From positions 310,001-374,000 of the forward strand of contig NW_026570283.1 in the NCBI RefSeq assembly GCF_019649055.1: a DNA stretch of 64,000 nt, written 5' to 3'. This DNA comes from Paramacrobiotus metropolitanus. Its lineage: Eukaryota > Tardigrada > Eutardigrada > Parachela > Macrobiotidae. A program made the position numbers and the translations under genes. The notes below the pieces were generated by a model, which had not been told where the DNA came from, did not search any database, and was given only the letters and a program-made list of their open reading frames with translations. Shown in pieces: positions 13,801 through 24,350 of this stretch (the first letter of the stretch is position 1; each line of letters begins with the position of its first letter).

Positions 13801-16800
13801 AGAAGCGTATATTATACGCTTCTTTTTTCTTAATTTCTTGTATTATTGTGTTTTTGAAACTGGATAGGATAATAATTTCGACTGTACACTGTACAATACT
13901 ACATTATGTTTGTCTAATGTCCAATGCAGAAATCAATCCGAACAACCGGATTCCCGGAACAGAACTGCATGTGCGAATCAAGAGGCTGTACGCTGACGGA
14001 CAAATCGGTCTCTCCCGCGAATATGAGAGTCTAGCCAGCGTTCTGTCGCAGGCCGCTAACAGCACCGGCAATGATGCTTTCGTCCCGAGCATGAAGGAGG
14101 CCCTGAAACCGGAGAATCGACCCAGGAACCGCTACATCAACGTCCTACCGTACGACCACTCGCGGGTCAAACTCAAGACACAGTGTACGGTGGCCACTGT
14201 GGGAGTGGAGAAAGAGAACGAAACGCAACCGCTGACCAACGGGAAGCTGGACACGGAAGCGGAGGAGACCGATTCCACGACGTGTGGAGGATGCTTCAGT
14301 TCGGGGAATCTGGTTAAAGGACCGGTGCCGATTGATTACATTAACGCCAGTTTTGTGGATGGAATACATTCACCGGATGCGTATATCCTCACCCAAGGTT
14401 GGTTTAGCATTTTCTGAATTGTTTTACGCCTAACAAAAACTATTTGAAGTATTTGCTAATTCTGGTTACCTTTGTTTTGCATAAATCAGTTGCTTTGGTC
14501 GATGAATGTTTGCGATTTGATTAAAATGATTGCCTTTTGAGGAACATTCGTCCGGTATATGCCTTTTGTTCTGCTTTTTAGCTCCAATGAGCAACACACT
14601 TGCAGACTTTTGGTGTATGGTGTGGGATTACAACGTCCGCGTGCTGATCATGCTGACCAATTTGGAGGAGAACGGACGGAAGAAGTCCGAATTATACTGG
14701 CCGACGTCTACCGACCATCCCATGACTTATGGGCCCTTCACCGTGGCCTTGGTCAACGAAATTGTTACCGCATTCTATACTGTCCGCACCTTTTCGCTGA
14801 CATATAAGAAGCCGGGGGAGGAAGGGGAAATTGGTGAAACCCGACAGGTGACGCAGTACATGTACAGTGACTGGCCGGATCATGGACGCCCGGACATCAC
14901 CGTGCCGCTGCTGCGCTTTATCATCAAATCCAGTCGGGCTTTCGAAGATGACAATTTCGGTAAGAATGCTGGATTTGTACTGTGTATTGTACTTTTCATA
15001 TTAATTCCACTTTGGAATAATGGATGGATTCGGAAATTGAAGTTTCAGAATGAAATCATAATTACTGTACAGCGCTTTAGGTTTGTACAGTATTTGGTAA
15101 AATCGAATTATAATGGATATTCAAACGCAGACAGTTCAAGATTGATCCGCCTGTACAGCCCGCAAACTATGTTCATACGCATTATTTGTGCGTATTAAAT
15201 AGCTCTTGCAATAAACTGGAAGTACTAAATTCGGCAGCGGAACAGTTTTGATGGTGACACTCATATTACGTTATATACAGGTCCTCCCATCGTCCACTGC
15301 AGCGCCGGTGTGGGCCGCAGCGGCTGCTATATTGCCCTGCACTCACTGATGCTGGAGATGGATCGCACGGGCCACGTGGACATCTTCACCTATCTGCTTA
15401 ACGCGCGCAAACAGCGCATGGGCCTGTGCCAGAATGAATCACAGTATGCTTTGATCTATGACGCCCTGCTGGAATACATTCAAAGCGGGCACACGGAAGT
15501 GTACGCCGCCACCTTCGAGGAGTACATGGAGACGCTGATGAAGGCTGACATGGAAGGACTGAAGCTACAGCACCAGTTGGTGGTGGCCGCCCGCACGACG
15601 ACGCCAGGGTCCAGTCATTACAATTTTTCTAATAGCTTCGAGTACGCAATGCAGGGATTTAACAAAGGAAAAAATCGCAGTGAGAAGTACATGCCAACGG
15701 ATGTGCATAGTCACCGAGTTGGAATAACGCCCCGGCCGGCCATTCTGGGCTCTGATTACGTCAATGCATCGTTCTTGCCCAGCTACTACAAAGCCAGGGA
15801 GTTTATTATAACCCAGAGACCAGTGGAAGCGACTGTGACGGCATTCTGGCAGATGATCTGGTGAGTAAAGTGGTTGATAAAAATCTCAAAACAGCTAGAA
15901 ACTCCACTTGTGTTATCTAGGTTTTTATTGAAACGGTTTTACATGGGCCACCGTCATAAATTCAAACAAAGAATATAGTTGCACTAATGAAACTGGCACA
16001 GAGAATTTACGTTCAAACAGTGGCTGCGTCGAATCTGATTTTATAGAAAAGTATACCGTAAAACCCGAATTAAACGCCCTGGGCTTCTATTTTTTCAATA
16101 CCTTCTGTTTTTGGTATCTGTAAAAAAGAAAAAAAGCTTGCCTTTTCTTTATTGATACGAAGTCCATGTGGATAAAAATTTAGTAATACAGGCAATCAAA
16201 GTTATTTTTCTACTTAAATTTATGTGCATCCAGGTTTGGAAGGGTGTTTTTACGGTATTCAGTGATAGTTTTTACCATATGTTTACAGGGATTACAAAAT
16301 CAAAACCGTTTTCCACGTGGTGAACGGCGATGCCACCGATGTGACATCGTTTATCCCTCCGACCGACGCGCCTCTACGCAGTGACGACTTCTCCGTCACT
16401 CAACTGTTATCAGACGCCGAGACCGGTGAGATCCTGCCCCCGTCCAGTCCCACGGTGCCGTGGGAGCACCGCACCATCCGCTGCCAGTTGGCGCTGAACC
16501 TTCCAGACAAACTGGCCATCGTCAGCGAACTGGAGTGTCAGATCGTGCCGGTGAAGCTGCCGGCCGGGGAGGATAAGGCCTGGTGGAGTCTCCTGGAGAC
16601 GGTGGAGGGCTTGATGAGCGGTGGCGGCAGTGGGATGACGGTGGTGATGGATGAGTTCGGTGGTCCGGAAGCGGCCTTGCTGGCCGCCATGGTGACGGTG
16701 AGGCAGCAGGTGCTGTGTGAAGGCAGCGTGGATGTGTATCATGTGGCGCGGCTGTATAACCACATTCGACCAGGTGAACCATCGTGTGATAGTGTGGACT

Positions 16801-17796
16801 GTGGTTTGGTTAGGTGAATATGGTCATTATGCCAAGTCGAAATTCTAGTCTGAGTATAATTTTGAAGGAAAAACTACGGCGAAAAAAGCTGCAGCAAAAT
16901 TGATTTTTTATGGTTTTAGGAAATATTGCTATTCTGGTAGTGACCATCGAGTGGAAGAACTTAATTGGAAATGTAAAAAAAGTAGTTCATTCATTAATGG
17001 TATTAACTGTTGAAGGCTTATTGTTTCAAACACGGTTGAGCTTTTTGGAGCATTTCGAAAAGATGCGATAGTATGGAATTTTATCATATCAGATCCCCAA
17101 TCCCTAAAGAAAGATGGCAAAATAGTATTAAGTGGATTTCATACAATCTGTTTATACGGTAATAGTTCAAAGTTCAAACATGTACAGTATAATCCGCATC
17201 GCCACAGTGCAGATTAGGTATATTATTATCAAAGAGCGAGTGAAACGTGCGTGACGGTGCGTATAAAGGCATACGGTTACTTATGGTTTGTTTGTATTCG
17301 TGAATATGTGAAAGTGTTGAACGGCTATATTGTCTTAATACGCCAAAAATTCAGTTGGTTATCGTCATAATTATTGATCGCCGAAATACTTTGTGATACC
17401 GTACAGCATATTTACGTACGAAATACCAGCGTCGTAACATTAATGTTCAGCATTTTCGCGTTTCGTTGCGGAGCTGTGGCGTGGGTTTCCGTTTGCACTA
17501 AGAAATTGACGAGTTATGCTTCAGATAACCACCTTTAATGAAGTAAGTAGCAGTTAATCAACAAGATGTTAATTCGTGGTTACATTTCAGGAGTGTTTGA
17601 AGACCTGAACACATACCGACACCTGTACGAGGCCACGAAAAGTGTGTGCGCAGCAGCCCGCCATTCGCTTCCTGTATCCAATGTGTTTCTGTCGGCCGCC
17701 GGCACTCTCCAGGTGGCATCCAACACCACGATGACCGTATCGCTCAGCAAGAGGCTATCGGCCATCCTGGAAGAGGAGAGCGTGATTTTAGCATGA
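7867..17796 (+). CDS. receptor-type protein tyrosine phosphatase, R5 subfamily (PTPRG/PTPRZ/Ptp99A-like)
   Basis: Twelve exons (7867-8403, 8615-8710, 9128-9408, 9897-10174, 10484-10827, 12345-12574, 13257-13672, 13930-14397, 14582-14959, 15281-15860, 16289-16773, 17591-17796) join in phase to 1432 codons plus stop. The product has a signal peptide (1-22), four fibronectin III domains (about 71-625), a transmembrane helix (about 664-686) and two phosphatase domains in the cytoplasm. D1 carries the WPDHG loop and the HCSAGVGRSG signature (catalytic Cys about 1016, Arg present), so it should dephosphorylate phosphotyrosine. D2 has VVMDEFGG where the Cys loop should be (Asp about 1324) and no WPD, so it is a pseudophosphatase. 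An Asp at this place marks the R5 class in vertebrates. No carbonic-anhydrase domain is present, as in fly Ptp99A. D1 has a ~53-residue stretch between RVKL and DYINASF, about 40 longer than usual. Confidence 0.93.
12212..12251. repeat. perfect 16-bp hairpin in phosphatase intron 5
   Basis: GGTATTTTCACTTAAC (12212-12227) is followed by an 8-nt loop and its exact reverse complement (12236-12251), 93 bases before exon 6. It could be a fold-back insertion remnant or a structured intronic RNA element. Confidence 0.8.
13768..13845. repeat. nested hairpin in phosphatase intron 7
   Basis: Core arms of 14 bp (13798-13811 and 13813-13826, AAAAGAAGCGTATA and its complement) flank a single T. The outer arms continue with a TACAAGAAATT segment and its complement (AATTTCTTGTA), giving a long imperfect cruciform of about 75 bp. 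Confidence 0.75.
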
Positions 17797-18204
17797 TTAA
17801 AGAGTGGTTTTCTAAATGAATAGCTTTTACTAATAATTTCTGTGCTGTTTCCGGTGCTGGATTGGGCTATCAGCCGGCGATCTCCTTCCTCTGTTGTCAC
17901 AACGAGGCAGTTTTATACAGTGGGTTGCTTTTTAATTTTAAGTCATTTTAAAATTTTAATCGTTTCATTCCTTTTGCTACTTTTGGTTAGGTTTCTCTGA
18001 GAAATTAAACAGTCTGCGTGGCAAATTACATAGGCACGTTAAAACCGATTTAATAAACATCTTGAAATCACATACTAAGTTCTGATCTTGGCAACTGGAC
18101 TTCACGAGAAACAAATTAGTGTGTATGCCACCGTTAGTTAATAGTCACAACGTTCAGTGCATGTCATGTAGCTATCATCTGTAAATGGAATATTGGCATC
18201 AATC

Positions 18205-18313
18205 AATAAAGAATCGTTAGTAGTGCTTCGTTAGAACGTGCTGGAAGCATGTCCAGCGAAATCTATTCAGTCAGCCGTATGTGCAGATAGAGTAACTCTT
18301 TCTAGACAATAAA
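18205..18313 (+). terminator. candidate poly(A) signals of the phosphatase gene
   Basis: AATAAA occurs at 18205-18210 and 18308-18313, about 410 and 510 bases after the phosphatase stop codon. No other plus-strand gene lies nearby, so these are the likely 3'-end signals. Confidence 0.45.
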
Positions 18314-20520
18314 AAGTGAATATTTTAAAGATTGAATTTGCTAATACGGGTATAATGAGCATGAAGCGTTGAAACGAGGCGAAAACATTGAGCACAAAAC
18401 TAAACAATTTCTGTACGGATGGCTTTCCCTAAAGACTAAAGGATGGCAAACTGAAACTTCTCTAGTATTTGGTATGCCATGGTACGAGCAAGGTGGTACG
18501 AGTATTACGATAATGCGTATTACATACCCAATATATCCGCTCACCTTTTATCGGGTGCCGTATGCTGTTACGTGGCATAAACAAACCAAAATAGTGATAT
18601 CGTGTCCATTTATTTCCCCCATTTTTCTGGCTGTTATATGTCTTAATAATATTTATTACGGAAGTCAGCCAAAAGAAGGTGTGCCCGGTGCCGCACTAGA
18701 CTTGTGCGGAGTATATCGACATTAATGAATGACTAAATATATTTAATCACAGTTAATTGTGGGTGCACATCCCTCCCATTTTTGTGTTTATGGCCGTTTT
18801 TCGCCTTTCATTCGTTTGTTGGGTGGCTTTGTTTCTCAGAGATGGAGATTCTGAGATGTTTCCTCGATGATGGAGAGTATGTGTGCTTAGTTGAAACCAT
18901 TTTCTGCAGTTTTGGCAAGTGAATTTTTCTCCCTCCCACCGACTCCCATCGCATTGTTATTACTTGATTGTGTTTGTTACATTTTTTCGCTCATATTATT
19001 CACGTCGTTAGTTGTTCTAATAAATAGGGGCTGACGGGCCTGCACCCAGAAGTCTTCGAGTTCGGCAATATTATGCTTGTTTCTCATTGTAAACACCCAC
19101 TATTAATTTATTTCCCTCTCACGCCGGAGAGGGAAATAAAAATTCGCAGGTCGCAAAAACTGCAGTTTTTGCGACCTGCGAATTTTTCGATTTTTGTAAA
19201 GTTATTCATGTCTGGCGCCTCTGAGGTATGAGAGTAATATATGGGCAGCACCGATTTGTGCTTATTCTGCTATACCCCGGTAGCAATATCCCCGACACAA
19301 GGCAAGCTGGCAAAAGTTCCGCTTCAGTAGGTTCAGGCCCCTAAAATTCTGTTATTGATGCAAGCACCTACGGGTTGCTAATAGCTATGCGTACTTGTGG
19401 AATGTCTTGTACGATATAGGATTCCCAGATATTTGTAGATGGCACTGCCGGCCATGCTAGAAAGGTCAGCACCTGCCGCAGAGTGAAACAGTATCGTATA
19501 AAAACTGCATTATTATAAAAATAATGAGTTACCTGGATGCTCCCTTCTAATTTGATGGATGCTCCTGAGCGCTCCTTAATTGGATTCCATCACTTAAATG
19601 CTTTGGCAGTCGTATCGCGAAAAGCAGCACAGGACTTTTGGGTAGAACGTATACAAAGGAGAGCCTCGAAAGGTCAATAATTACTCAGCAATACCTGCTA
19701 AAAGAAGCTTATGTTATTACGTAATGCGTCATGTGTTTCATTGCTTAGTATCAACATTGCATATGCATCACTATATTATTATGATTTTCTTTTTTTCATT
19801 TCTTTACTAAGATGCAAGATGCATCGACTCAATCCAACTGCGACTAACGGGAAAGTGATTTTGTTAATCCTTAACTTTCATGTGATGTACTTGTAAGCAT
19901 CCATAAAAATGCAGTATTTCTTGATCGCAATCGCAACACATGCTCAGCCAGCATAGGTATGTATAATTCAAAGAGTAAAATTTGAGTGGATCAGATCAAT
20001 TTGAACTGGATTTGTCGTGGTGATCTTGAGTGTAATAACTAAACGCACATGATTATACGCCAGCTGCTCTGGTGAATTATAAACGCCCACACTTGTGCAC
20101 TGGGTAGTTGGGCGCTTCTTGGGAAATAATTTTAAGACGTAGCCAGAAATGCAAGTGTTAAAAACAGACTATGCAGAGTGCTCAAATTACCACTTAAGTA
20201 ATTGTCAAATTCGGCATGTTACAGGCTGTCTCCTTATTGTCCAAAAGCTTTATAAAACCCCAGACCATTTGATAGAAGAAACGCTTGACCTTTGTTTACC
20301 AGTTAAGCAAAACTTAATATATTAATAAACTAGTAGTAAAATCAGTTCGAATCCATATATCCAGTGCATCATAGCATCACATGGTTTAAAATCAAATGTA
20401 GATCAATGAGAACAATACAGCAAAGTAATTAGCCGAGATTAAGTACAATATTGCAACAAAAGGGTCAGAAACATGGAATTCAAGCGGTACATAAACGTTG
20501 CACTAGCACAATATCATATA
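18314..20520. other. intergenic, no gene seen
   Basis: An open frame at 18369-18725 (plus) has no domain and an AT-driven composition. The only distinct structure is the hairpin pair at 19107-19187. Confidence 0.5.
19107..19187. repeat. two overlapping perfect hairpins
   Basis: The first hairpin has 14-bp arms (19107-19120 and 19127-19140, TTTATTTCCCTCTC and complement) around a 6-nt loop. The second has 25-bp perfect arms with no loop (19138-19162 and 19163-19187), centred on CTGCAG. The last three bases of the first are the first three of the second. A 50-bp perfect palindrome is far beyond chance in this composition. Confidence 0.9.
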
Positions 20521-21228
20521 CTAGGCTGGTTTAATCTTGCCGGGCATGTCGTGCAGCTCACCACACTCTCCGGAATGCGGTTTACGGAGGATGCAGTTTT
20601 GTCGGCGGAGTTTACAGTTCTTCATGGTCTTGCAGATGGCGGTGGATGTGCCACGGGTGCACTCGGAGCAAGTGCTGCCGGTGGACGTGGTACTGCCGCG
20701 GCGGTCACTGTTGGCCGAAGTATCCATAGCGGACAATCAAATCTCAATGGACAGAATGGGATTTCCGTCGCAGTCACAGTTTCAATGTGTTCCACACAGG
20801 AGTGATTAAATTCCCGATCAACTGGATTAAGCGCGTCGTCAAAGATGAATGCCGGTTAGAGTGGCGGAATCGACGGAGCGGATATGCGCTTATAAACGTG
20901 AAGCACTGCAGTACTGTATCCGGATCTGTGCGCAGTACAAGCGCGGTAGTCGGATGTTGATGCCGCCGCTGACAGGAGATTAACGATAACGGACGGATAT
21001 GCGATATGCCGGCTGGGCAACAACAAGTACAGCAGGGGAGCCACTGTGTTTGCCTAATGAATGGAAAAAGCCATTTCGACGAAATGTGCCAAGTGGGATG
21101 CGGAGCGCAGTGGTGCCCCGATCCGGCAGCACGTCTATAATGATATCTACTGGGAAATGCGCTGCGGCGCTGATGGATGCACATGCAAATTAGTGGTCAG
21201 AAGGCCGGGGCCGGAAGCGACATATTGA
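20521..21228. other. Cys-rich reading frames of uncertain strand
   Basis: Three overlapping GC-richer frames look partly coding and cannot all be real. (1) Minus strand 20521-20724: a short Cys-rich peptide of 68 residues from its ATG, ending GKIKPA. (2) Plus strand 20976-21140: opened by a possible acceptor at 20974-20975, with Cys spacing CVC, C, C like a small extracellular disulfide module. (3) Plus strand 21061-21228: a complete 55-residue ATG-to-stop frame with the motif CGADGCTC. No family is recognised and no full gene model could be built. A decayed gene read in shifted frames is possible. Confidence 0.3.
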
Positions 21229-21883
21229 GGGACGCGCACCCTTGAACACTTTCTCCCGAGATAATGCAGCCACTTAGACAGTAGTGCTTTGTGATATCTT
21301 CATAAAAGACTGCTTGATTGGTTGTGAAAGGAGAGTGTGATCGGCGGCCCAAGTGGGAACAGTGGACTAACGGCTGTTGTTGCCGGTAGTGGGTGCGTGC
21401 GGATCGATGGAGGAATTAGCAGTTCAGCCATTAATCATTATTAACTGGATCGTAATTGCAGTGGTCCACTGTGTGTGGTACACGACATTTCTGTTTATTG
21501 TGCATGTAGTTGATTTATGAATGAGTGCTGGCTCTGGTCCAGGATGCTGGCACCATCGATTAGGGTTAAAATACTTTCAGCAAGCTAATTTTCTGAATGA
21601 CAAGTGTTTACCCTTCAAACTGATGTGACTATTCCACAAATTGCATAAAAATGGCGTCGTCTGCGTAAATGAAACGTTTCCCAGTAAACGCTAACCGGCA
21701 ACGTAATGACGATAAAGTGTTTGGTTAAAATGCGTATATACGACGGTATGAGTACTTAATTTTACATTCTTGTCAACTTCGCTTGTTATAAAAGTGAAAC
21801 AATCCAAAGTAAAAAAATGTTTGATATAGTGCGCATTTTAGAACCCAACACTGCTTTAAATAACAGTTTCAAAACAAATATGA

Positions 21884-21889
21884 TTTATT
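21884..21889 (-). terminator. poly(A) signal of the single-domain lipocalin gene
   Basis: AATAAA on the minus strand, 27 bases after the TAA stop codon at 21916-21918. Confidence 0.55.
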
Positions 21890-21915
21890 AATAGTTAATG
21901 TGTGTCAGTCGCAAT

Positions 21916-23401
21916 TTAGCCGGTTGCATTGAGATTCGGCATGGACGCCAGAAATATGGGTGACAACGGCGGTACATTGTTGGCGCCGGTATTGCACGTC
22001 GGAAATTGGGTGTACAGATCCCACGTTGTCATATCCATATCTTTAAAACTTCGACAGACTTTGGGAAAATACTGATTTGCTAAATTTTCAATGTAGGTTT
22101 TCTGGTCAGCCGTGAGTAGAGGCGGCTTGATCCTGGTGTAGGTCCATAAGAACGGCTGATCGCAACGAATACCGTCCGGGTTAGTCGAGTTGCACTGATA
22201 CCACAGCTGTACCAGGTTGTAGTCCGTAAACAGGCTGATGTAAGTGAAGTTCACTAAAATTACAAACACGCTTTTAATTATCGTTTTCGCTTTGTTTCAT
22301 AGATCATACACATATTGATGGTAAGTTGATATCTTTCGCTCAATAACACTAAAGTCGAATATTGTCGCGCTAGCACACGTAAGATAATAGGTACATTTAT
22401 CTGTTTTTATGTGCGTGTTTCGATTCAATAGCTGCAGTATGACGTACGTATTTCCTATATTTTTATGGTTTGCTTTTGCATGCTTTGAAAATCAGTTCGC
22501 TTTTTATAGTTATTTTTGTATGAATTTTTCGGCAAATTTTGTTTGTCTTGGTTTAATTGGTTTTGACTAACTGCAGCACGTTCCTTACTTAGCGTTGCGT
22601 TAGCACCGCCTCGCTGCACAAGTACATGCCGGGTTCCGTCCGTTGAGATGTTTCCCTGCTGGGGAAAGGCCAGGCACATCAAGGGATCCTTCGGTGTTGG
22701 AATATGGAAAAAGAAGTTGTATATCCATGTGACGTAATAGGAAGAGCCAGCAGGAGGATTAGGACTGGGTCCGAGAATAGTGACGTTCATCATGACGTTG
22801 GTAGCTGCCGGGTCATTTCCGATCGGGCCATTGCGGTACGTATACTCATACCAGATTCCAGCCACCTATTTACCCAGATATGAGTATTTATAATGAAGCC
22901 TATTTTGAAATTAAGTCCGCCCTTGCTTTCAACGAAATGCTGAGCTTCCGTGCAAAATCGTACAAACAAGAGAGTTGATCGTTGATCATTGATCGTTGAG
23001 ATCTAATCATAGAATGAAATTAGATAGAAGTTTTATTTATACAGATGCTTGTTACAGTTAATTTTGATACACAAAGAACATTAATTAGCGTTTAATAATA
23101 TATATATGCTGTAATTTTGTGTTTAACCTATGTTATGGTGAATAACTCAAGTAATATCTATATATTGTTAATATATACCGTTATTATTTTTTTCATTCCT
23201 AGATGTTATACACGTTTTATAGAAGTCTAAGTGCCGAAATATAAAAAATTGCATTTCTTTTGTATTTTGGCACAGGCGTACCTTCAAAGGATCAAACGGC
23301 TGTCCTGGTGGATTCGCTGGGATATCTGGGCAATACACTTGGCTTGAGGCGCCAATGATTGCCATTATTCCTGGCATTAAATACAGTAGAAGCTTCCTCA
23401 T
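21916..23401 (-). CDS. secreted lipocalin-like protein, three exons
   Basis: Exons 23282-23401, 22589-22865 and 21916-22253 join with phases 0 and 1 to 244 residues plus stop. A signal peptide (about 1-20) is followed by CPDI and FDPLK. The second exon then opens with VAGIWYEY, the lipocalin GxW motif (residues 43-45). The third exon carries WYQC and RCDQP. A conserved strand with C-xxxx-DG-x-x-C spacing like this is common in lipocalins and precedes the C-terminal helix. Lipocalins are extracellular beta-barrels that bind small hydrophobic ligands; the ligand here is unknown. The intron positions (phase 0 just before GxW, phase 1 mid-barrel) match both domains of the gene at 24351-26484, so they share an origin. 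The paralogous genes are arranged head to head, with starts about 950 bp apart. Confidence 0.85.
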
Positions 23402-24350
23402 TATTCTAAGCGTCCAGACTATGCAGTACCGGCTAAATGCAAGGCAAAGTTAAACAGTCAATGATGTTAATAATTTCCGGTACGTCAACAGTACTCGGCT
23501 GCAAATGTGATCAGCACTACAGCGACTCTATAAAGGTGTACTGTGTACAGAATATACTTTCTATAATTTATCTATATCTGTATCTGCATACCTAAAACGG
23601 GTCATTAATTTTTGACAGCAAACAAACAAGTCGTTATGAATACAGAGCAGGACACAAAATTATTGCAAAAACAAGTTACACAAGATCCAATTATCGGTTT
23701 CTTTGACGCAAGACAGATATTACTTTGCTAAGTAATTATTAACATTTTCCGCAGCGTATAAAAATAACTGTTGATCATTCACGCAAATATTGTAAGGTTA
23801 ACCATAATGGGAAGCAAATCATGTGATGCCTTTACAGTATCGTGTTATTAGACATACCATAATCATGGTCAGTACATTAGAGGTGAATAACTTTGTTGCT
23901 ACCAACAGTTGTAAGTTGAAAAAGCAAACGTTTTAACCGTGTATCTGCACGATAGTGACCATATAATATTTTTTCTGTATGATTTTGCGCGCTAGAGTAA
24001 GTTAATGTAGAATACTTAATTAGAATCGATGTGGTACTGTTTCGGTGTTCACTTTATGCAACAAAAACGGAAATCACCGCGATAAATTACGTTATGTCAC
24101 CACCAGTCGGACTGAAAGCAGTAAATAATGATTATTCATCGCTTTAAGATTAATCTAAGAACTTACCAAGTTAAAGACTTGCCATCGGTCAGCGAACATT
24201 CGACCAAGAACTTACGTATGCATACTGCCAGGAGCTCTGTTCTTGAATCCCAATTCTTAATGAATTTCAATGAAGATGAGTCTGCAAAAAATAAATTGTA
24301 CGGTAAAAATTCATATACCTCTAAGTATTTCAGTATAACTCGTGTGTAAC

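Noticed and set aside
18369-18725. 118-codon plus-strand ORF
   Set aside because: No domain, AT-driven composition and no splice or homology support.
20341-20365. Second tRNA near a TTCGAATCC box
   Set aside because: No cloverleaf or A box around it. Only the tRNA-Val at 35425-35497 folds properly.
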